64,000 bases of DNA from Runella sp. SP2 (GTDB lineage: Bacteria; Bacteroidota; Bacteroidia; Cytophagales; Spirosomataceae): contig NZ_CP031030.1 of NCBI RefSeq assembly GCF_003711225.1, forward strand, positions 6,995,501 to 7,059,500, written 5' to 3'. Every line of letters starts with the position of its first letter. Position 1 is the first letter of the stretch. The translations under genes were made by a program, and so were the position numbers. This document shows, one piece after another, positions 59,124 to 64,000 of this stretch. The notes beneath the pieces were generated by a model. It ran no database searches and was not told the origin of the DNA. It saw nothing but the letters and a program-made list of their open reading frames with translations.

Positions 59124-60509
59124 ATGATAAAGACAATGAAAAATATAAACTCGGTTTTTGCAGGGCTGTTGTTGACGATGAGTTCGTGTAACTTTTTTAC
59201 CCTCGATACGCCCAATGATCCCAACAACCCTTCATTGGGAAGTGTGAGCCAAAATGCGTCGCGGACGCAAGTGCAAAACTTAGTAACGGGGCTTGAGTCG
59301 CGTCACCGTGATTACCTTTTTACAGTAACAGCGCTATTTGGAACATTAGGGCGGGAACTTTGGTATCTAAACGCTTCTGACCCGCGTTGGCAAACCGACT
59401 GGCTCGGAATGAACGGCCGCCAGGCAACGCCCAATATGTTTGGATATTTGAATACTTACCAGCAACCTTATTTTGCGATTCGTCAGGCTCAGACGGTTCT
59501 TGACGCAGTGAACAATACCAATACGTTTACAACCGAAGAAAAAAATGCGATTTCGGGCTTTGCCAAAACGATTATGGCGTACCAGTTTATGATTGTGGCC
59601 ATGGGGCAATACGAAAATGGTATTCGGATTGATGTTAAAAATGTACAAAACCCAGGGCCATTTTTGCCATTGGCAGAATCGTTTACGCAAATCAAACGTA
59701 TTTTGGACGAAGGAAATACCGAACTCGGCGGTGGTGGAACGGGTAACTTTCCCTTGCGTTTGACAACAGGTTTTACGGGCAACGGTTTCGGAACGATTGC
59801 GGCGCTTCGTCAAATGAACCGTGCGATTGCAGCCCGTTTGGCCCTTTATCGTCAAGATTGGCAAGGAGCATTGGACGCCGTCAACGCGTCGTTTTACAGT
59901 GCTACGGGTAGCCTTGAAGCAGGGCCTGCTCACACCTACGGTGCACCACCAGATGCGTTTAATCCGTTGTTTTTTGTGAGAAATGCTGCCACCAACACGA
60001 TGGTGGTTGTGCATCCGTCGGTACTGCGTGACACAATCGCAGGAGATGCCCGTGTACGTGCGAAGTTCTTCCGCCGTACAGCTGCTGTTTCGGTTACTTC
60101 CGACGGAACGCCGCTTGCGGGTCAGTACCAAGACAACCGATATGCAGCGAATACCAGCGAAATTAAGTTTTTCCGTAATGAAGAACTGGTGCTTATCGCT
60201 GCCGAAGCCAACGCCCAACTTAATAGAACGACCGAAGCAGTGGCGGCCATCAACCGCATCCGTACGGCTGCTGGAATTGGGAACTACACAGGCGCGACCA
60301 CCAAAGAAGCCCTCATCGACGAAATTTTGTTCCAACGCCGCTATTCGCTTTGGGGAGAGCCTTGGGGCCATCGTTGGGTTGACTTGCGCCGTTACGACCG
60401 CCTTAATGCCACCAACGTTGACGTAAGCCTTGACCGTGGAACCATCTTCAAACAATTGGCGCGTCCGCAAGCGGAAGTCAACTGGGATCAGTACGTGACA
60501 CCGCGTTAG
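59124..60509 (+). CDS. SusD/RagB-family substrate-binding lipoprotein
   Basis: 461 residues. The lipoprotein signal ends LTMSSC (about residue 22). The protein is helical with TPR-like SusD folds (YFAIRQAQTVLDAVNNTNTF, ALRQMNRAIAARLALYRQDW) and ends in the typical RRYSLWGEPWGHRWVDLRRY region (about 411-430). It caps the SusC channel at the cell surface and binds the ligand. Translationally close to susC (3 bp gap). Confidence 0.92.
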   Translation: MIKTMKNINSVFAGLLLTMSSCNFFTLDTPNDPNNPSLGSVSQNASRTQVQNLVTGLESRHRDYLFTVTALFGTLGRELWYLNASDPRWQTDWLGMNGRQATPNMFGYLNTYQQPYFAIRQAQTVLDAVNNTNTFTTEEKNAISGFAKTIMAYQFMIVAMGQYENGIRIDVKNVQNPGPFLPLAESFTQIKRILDEGNTELGGGGTGNFPLRLTTGFTGNGFGTIAALRQMNRAIAARLALYRQDWQGALDAVNASFYSATGSLEAGPAHTYGAPPDAFNPLFFVRNAATNTMVVVHPSVLRDTIAGDARVRAKFFRRTAAVSVTSDGTPLAGQYQDNRYAANTSEIKFFRNEELVLIAAEANAQLNRTTEAVAAINRIRTAAGIGNYTGATTKEALIDEILFQRRYSLWGEPWGHRWVDLRRYDRLNATNVDVSLDRGTIFKQLARPQAEVNWDQYVTPR

Positions 60510-60531
60510 TCGTTATAATACCTTGCTTACG

Positions 60532-60566
60532 AAAATCCCTGCTACTCGAAGTAGCAGGGATTTTTT
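60532..60566 (+). terminator. intrinsic terminator of the SusCD unit
   Basis: Stem AAAATCCCTGCTAC (60532-60545) / GTAGCAGGGA plus T residues (60551-60566), loop TCGAA. Confidence 0.9.
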
Positions 60567-60668
60567 GTGTGGTGTTGGGTGAGTATATATTAATTTTTGA
60601 AGATTTTTTAAAATCATTCTAGGGATTTTGGCGACTTGTTTGACTATACACTAACCGAACACCATGCT

Positions 60669-61226
60669 ATGAAGTACCAAACCTTTTCCGATGACCAATT
60701 AGTCGATTTTCTGAGGAGCGATAGCCAAGGCGCTTTTGAGGAGATTTACAACCGCTATTGGTATAAATTATTGGGAGTGGCCTACCACGAAACAGGCACC
60801 CGCGAAGAAGCAGAAGAATTGGTACAAGACCTGTTTGAAAGCCTTTGGCAAAAACGCCACGTGAGTGTGATACGTCATTTGAGTGCGTATTTGGTGGTTT
60901 CAATCAAGCACCTGAGTACGAATTATATCAAGTCGCAAATCACCCAGCGAAAATTTCAAGAATACCTGATTTTTAACGAAATCCGCCAGTCGTACGCGAC
61001 CGACGAAAGCGTCCAATTTGCCGATTTGTCGAAAGCCGTGGAAGACGCAATGAAAAAATTGCCCGAAAAAAGTGTAGAAGTCTTCAAGTTAAGTCGCTTC
61101 GAAAACCAATCGGTCAAGGAAATCGCTCGGCAATTAAATTTATCCGAAAAGGCGGTTGAGTATCACATTACCAAATCGCTAAAAGTGCTCAAAGAACATT
61201 TGAAAGCTTTTCATTCTGACAATTAA
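60669..61226 (+). CDS. ECF sigma factor, Bacteroidota FecI-like
   Basis: 185 residues from ATG 60669. Region 2 (about 12-80: FLRSDSQGAFEEIYNRYWYK, AEELVQDLFESLWQKR) binds the -10 element and region 4 (about 125-180: MKKLPEKSVEVFKLSRFENQ, VKEIARQLNLSEKAVEYHIT) the -35. It is followed 31 bp later by a FecR anti-sigma and then by an STN-type SusC. This is the three-gene layout of trans-envelope signalling: ligand at SusC signals through FecR to release this sigma factor. Confidence 0.92.
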   Translation: MKYQTFSDDQLVDFLRSDSQGAFEEIYNRYWYKLLGVAYHETGTREEAEELVQDLFESLWQKRHVSVIRHLSAYLVVSIKHLSTNYIKSQITQRKFQEYLIFNEIRQSYATDESVQFADLSKAVEDAMKKLPEKSVEVFKLSRFENQSVKEIARQLNLSEKAVEYHITKSLKVLKEHLKAFHSDN

Positions 61227-61257
61227 TCCACCCATTTCTTCATAACAAACCAAACAC

Positions 61258-62268
61258 ATGAACCAACACGAATTTAATCAGTTGCTTGAAAAGTACCTCG
61301 CGGGGGATTGCACGCCCGACGAGGAAAAACTGATTCATGATTGGCAGGCTCATTTACTCCAGAATACATCGCTCACGTTGGAAGAACTAGAAAAAAACAG
61401 CGTTAAAAAACGGCTTTGGCAAAATATCCAGCAAACAGTTTGGGTGTCCGAAGCCGACATTGTTCGTCCACGGTGGCGTTGGGTGAGCTGGGCAGCGGCG
61501 GCATCGGTGATTGTCATGGCAGGCGTTTTTTGGTGGAATACCCGTCGCATAGACGTAAACGATGTGGCTATTAACCCATTGATAGAAACGCCCAACGGCA
61601 TTGAAGTAAAAAATACCGCGGCCAATCCGCGAGAAATAAAACTGGAAGATGGCAGCATTGTGCTGTTGAAAACCAACAGCAGTGTTACTTACCCTGAGCA
61701 TTTTGGGCAAAAAAACCGCAGCGTTTTTCTGAAAGGGGAGGCATTTTTTAAGGTAAAGCACGACCCAACCAAGCCCTTTGTCGTACACGCTGGCGAGCTA
61801 GTGACCGAAGTACTTGGGACAAGTTTTACGGTAAAATCGTACGAAGAATCTCAGGCCATTGAGGTTGTAGTAGCGACGGGGCGCGTATCGGTCTATGAAA
61901 ATTCGACCAAAAAATCACTCCAGCGAAACGGGGTAATTTTGACTCCGAACCAAAAAATTACGTTTGATAAAACCTCTCGGAAGCTCACGCCGAGCCTAAT
62001 CGAACGGCCCGTGGTGATTCATGTTCCTTCCACGCCGTCTTTGTTTGTATTTGAAGAAACGCCCTTGCCCAAAGTCCTCAAAAAACTGGAAAATGCGTAT
62101 GGGGTACAAATAATCGTTGAAAACCAAACCCTTAATCAGTGTGTGTTCACGGCCGATTTGAACGAACTCCCACTCCATACCCAACTCGATTTGATTTGTA
62201 AATCTATCAATGCCACCTACGAACAGCGCGGTACCAGTTTGTTCATCAATGGCGAAGGTTGTAAGTAA
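61258..62268 (+). CDS. FecR-family anti-sigma factor
   Basis: 336 residues. The cytoplasmic N-terminal part (1-75) binds the sigma factor, and a membrane segment WVSWAAAASVIVMAGVFWW spans about 77-95. The FecR domain in the periplasm (about 118-215: EIKLEDGSIVLLKTNSSVTY, GEAFFKVKHDPTKPFVVHAG) is followed by a DUF4974-type domain (about 260-336: FEETPLPKVLKKLENAYGVQ). It transmits the signal from the downstream SusC to the upstream sigma factor. Confidence 0.92.
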   Translation: MNQHEFNQLLEKYLAGDCTPDEEKLIHDWQAHLLQNTSLTLEELEKNSVKKRLWQNIQQTVWVSEADIVRPRWRWVSWAAAASVIVMAGVFWWNTRRIDVNDVAINPLIETPNGIEVKNTAANPREIKLEDGSIVLLKTNSSVTYPEHFGQKNRSVFLKGEAFFKVKHDPTKPFVVHAGELVTEVLGTSFTVKSYEESQAIEVVVATGRVSVYENSTKKSLQRNGVILTPNQKITFDKTSRKLTPSLIERPVVIHVPSTPSLFVFEETPLPKVLKKLENAYGVQIIVENQTLNQCVFTADLNELPLHTQLDLICKSINATYEQRGTSLFINGEGCK

Positions 62269-62280
62269 GCGTTTTAAACA

Positions 62281-62318
62281 GACCTTATAGGTTTTGAAAA
62301 CCTACAAGGTCTAAAAAA
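62281..62318 (+). terminator. palindromic hairpin after fecR
   Basis: GACCTT (62281-62286) pairs with AAGGTC (62306-62311), and inside it TAGGTTTTGAAAACCTA is a perfect palindrome. An A-rich run follows on the + strand. This kind of hairpin recurs between genes in the phylum. Confidence 0.6.
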
Positions 62319-62420
62319 GCCGACAATGCTCGCAACACTGTCGGCCTAGAGTGACCCGCAACCGAATTGGCGTTCGGTCGGTGCAAATTCATTGGCGTGA
62401 AGCACCACCGCGGGTAGTTT
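62319..62420 (+). promoter_or_regulatory. structured leader of the second SusC gene
   Basis: First a hairpin GCCGACA (62319-62325) / TGTCGGC (62339-62345). Then a three-way junction: outer stem ACCCGC (62354-62359) / GCGGGT (62410-62415), inner hairpins ACCGA / TCGGT (62361-62365, 62374-62378) and GGTGC / GCACC (62380-62384, 62402-62406). Both inner loops contain ATTGGCGT. A run of five T follows at 62418-62422, and the susC start at 62453. It could be a regulatory leader or attenuator; no known riboswitch is recognised. Confidence 0.5.
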
Positions 62421-62452
62421 TTGTCTTTCTAAACCAAAAACATGTTAAAACT

Positions 62453-64000
62453 ATGCAAAAAAATGGACGAACCAAAGCGTTCTTGCTCAAAGCAATGAGA
62501 ATGACGGTTACTCAACTTGCCATGCTAATCCTGTTTTGTGGGTTGGCCAGTGCCCGCGACACCAAAGCGCAGGAAGTACTGAACACGACCATCTCGCTCA
62601 AAATTGAGGCGGTCGAGATCAAGCGCGTATTTAGTACCATCGAAAAACAAGCTGGGGTGAAATTTGTCTATAGTCCCAACGCCATTCGAGCTGACCAAAA
62701 AGTCTCATTGGCTACGACCAACAAACTCTCAGAGGTGCTCAAAGAATTGTTACAGCCTCTTCAAATTTCGTACGAGGTGGTGGGGTCACGGATTTTATTG
62801 CGCAAAAAAATGCCAGAAAAAGCTGCTCTTTCCGACGAAATATCCACGCCAGTCCCAAACGCGACCGTTCCTTCCGACCAAGTCGTAAAAGGAACGGTGG
62901 TGGACAATGAAAAAGGAGAGCCGCTGCCAGGCGTCAGTGTTTTACTGAAAGGTACCCAACGAGGTGCCACCACCAACCCCAACGGAGAGTTTTCGCTCAG
63001 TGTACCTAATGGCGATGCCGTGTTGGTATTTAGTTTTGTCGGATATGAGCCCCAAGAGCAAATCGTGGGCAACCGTACCCAAATCAACATCAAACTCAAA
63101 GTAGATACCAAAGCACTTGAGGAAGTGGTGGTAGTGGGGTATGGTGTGGTGAAAAAAAGCGATTTGACGGGGTCGGTAGCCCAGGTCAAATCCAAAGAAT
63201 TAAATTCATTTCCGACGGCCAACGTATTGCAAGCTCTATCGGGGCGCGCAGCGGGTGTGCAAGTAACCCAAAACACAGGAGCGCCAGGAGGAGGCGTCAG
63301 TGTACGGATTCGGGGGACAAATTCCATTCAAGGAAGCAATGAACCACTTTATGTGGTGGATGGCTTTCCGACCACAGGTAGTAATCCTACCATTTTGAAC
63401 AACGTTGATATTGAAAGTATTGAGATTCTGAAAGACGCATCGGCAACGGCTATTTATGGCTCGCGAGGTGCAAACGGCGTTGTGCTGATTACCACCAAGC
63501 GAGGCAAATCTGGCAAAACAAAAGTGGATTTTGAAACAAGTTTTACATCGCAAACCCTCATTCGCAAACTTGATTTGATGAATGCCAATGAGTATGCAAC
63601 TTTTTACAACAAACAAGCCGCTAACGATAATCTAGCTCCATATTTTACGCAAACACAGTTGGATGGCTTTGGGCAAGGGTTCGATTGGCAGAATTTAGTG
63701 TTCCAGAAGGCGCCAATGAAGACCACTTCTTTGAACATCAGCGGAGGAAATGAGAAAACCCAGTTTTCGGTTTCGGGGAGCTTTTTTGGGCAAGATGGTA
63801 TTATCAAAGGCAGTGATTATAAACGTTATTCACTTCGCACAAATCTCACTCATAAAGTAAGCGATAAGTTTAGTGTTAACCTTTCTACTACACTTTCAAG
63901 GCTAAAAACCGATCGCCGCGACAGTGAAGGAGGGTCGCGTGGAAATTCCATGATTTCGGCGGCTATTTCAGCACCTCCTACCCTCATGCCATACAATGAC
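62453..64000 (+). CDS. SusC/RagA receptor with STN domain, N-terminal part
   Basis: 516 codons to the window edge; the barrel continues beyond. Signal peptide about 1-40 (ending TKAQ). The STN signalling domain (about 44-118: TISLKIEAVEIKRVFSTIEK, KFVYSPNAIRADQKVS) touches the FecR periplasmic domain. A carboxypeptidase-regulatory-like domain (about 143-222: VKGTVVDNEKGEPLPGVSV) comes next, then the TonB box ALEEVVVVGYG (about 222-232) and the plug (IEILKDASATAIYGSRGANG). It is the receptor and sensor of the ECF/FecR system just upstream. Confidence 0.93.
   Translation, partial: MQKNGRTKAFLLKAMRMTVTQLAMLILFCGLASARDTKAQEVLNTTISLKIEAVEIKRVFSTIEKQAGVKFVYSPNAIRADQKVSLATTNKLSEVLKELLQPLQISYEVVGSRILLRKKMPEKAALSDEISTPVPNATVPSDQVVKGTVVDNEKGEPLPGVSVLLKGTQRGATTNPNGEFSLSVPNGDAVLVFSFVGYEPQEQIVGNRTQINIKLKVDTKALEEVVVVGYGVVKKSDLTGSVAQVKSKELNSFPTANVLQALSGRAAGVQVTQNTGAPGGGVSVRIRGTNSIQGSNEPLYVVDGFPTTGSNPTILNNVDIESIEILKDASATAIYGSRGANGVVLITTKRGKSGKTKVDFETSFTSQTLIRKLDLMNANEYATFYNKQAANDNLAPYFTQTQLDGFGQGFDWQNLVFQKAPMKTTSLNISGGNEKTQFSVSGSFFGQDGIIKGSDYKRYSLRTNLTHKVSDKFSVNLSTTLSRLKTDRRDSEGGSRGNSMISAAISAPPTLMPYND

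Noticed and set aside
59367-60470. A 367-codon minus-strand frame inside susD
   Set aside because: It lies fully within a strong SusD gene on the other strand, has Cys/Arg/His-rich composition typical of antisense frames and no recognisable motif.

Overview
The window looks like a chromosome segment of a Cytophagales bacterium (phylum Bacteroidota; a Runella/Dyadobacter-like member of the Spirosoma group is my best guess). The reasons are the two SusC-type TonB receptors with SusD, an ECF sigma/FecR pair, the acpP-fabF-rnc order, many small lipoproteins, and repeated promoter signatures of the Bacteroidota type (TTTG or TTG, about 18-21 bp, then TAnnTTTG). No rRNA or CRISPR array was seen.

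Layout. 1-7022: housekeeping and metabolic genes (partial argB, recO, a phosphatase, two tiny lipoproteins, an HTH regulator, glgE, a PLP decarboxylase, a methyltransferase). 7221-14277: a 7-kb integrative element inserted in tRNA-Asn. It carries a tyrosine integrase, a DUF6934/HTH pair, an excisionase-like HTH protein, a RepA-like ATPase, iteron-like repeats and a primase-like protein, but no recognisable relaxase. Its 3' end rebuilds the tRNA and supplies a new terminator; the displaced tRNA end and its old terminator lie at the left. 14437-29877: rsmG, a glycosyltransferase, tgt, an OmpA protein, nucleotide-sugar genes (UDP-sugar dehydrogenase, glf), an Fe-S membrane protein, a large SF1 helicase and an LVIVD-repeat lipoprotein. 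29878-32821: an AT-rich island of small secreted, membrane and lipoproteins punctuated by three copies of one 50-58 bp repeat; it includes an orphan HExxH metallopeptidase fragment that looks like a displaced polymorphic-toxin tip.

32841-50374: the rnc-fabF-acpP cluster, nadD, an M20 amidohydrolase, an SDR, a hydroxyproline-type epimerase, an AAA ATPase, a TPR lipoprotein, a DMT transporter, an EEP nuclease/phosphatase, two AraC-type regulators with DoxX/VOC genes, and a DapA-family enzyme. 50515-53197: a WYL regulator diverging from a structured RNA and a slipin. The RNA holds a circularly permuted tRNA mimic (T-arm, tetraloop-capped acceptor-like stem, D-arm) inside a long closing stem, which is the layout of bacterial Y RNAs (YrlA type). 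This is the most interesting locus. 53377-64000: sulfatase, sugar isomerase, SusC/SusD, then ECF sigma factor, FecR anti-sigma and a second SusC with an STN signalling domain whose leader folds into a three-way junction. The second SusC runs off the right edge.

All functional names come from reading motifs and remembered family features; no database search was run. Start codons were moved inward from the longest open frame where signal peptides, promoters or family length argued for it.
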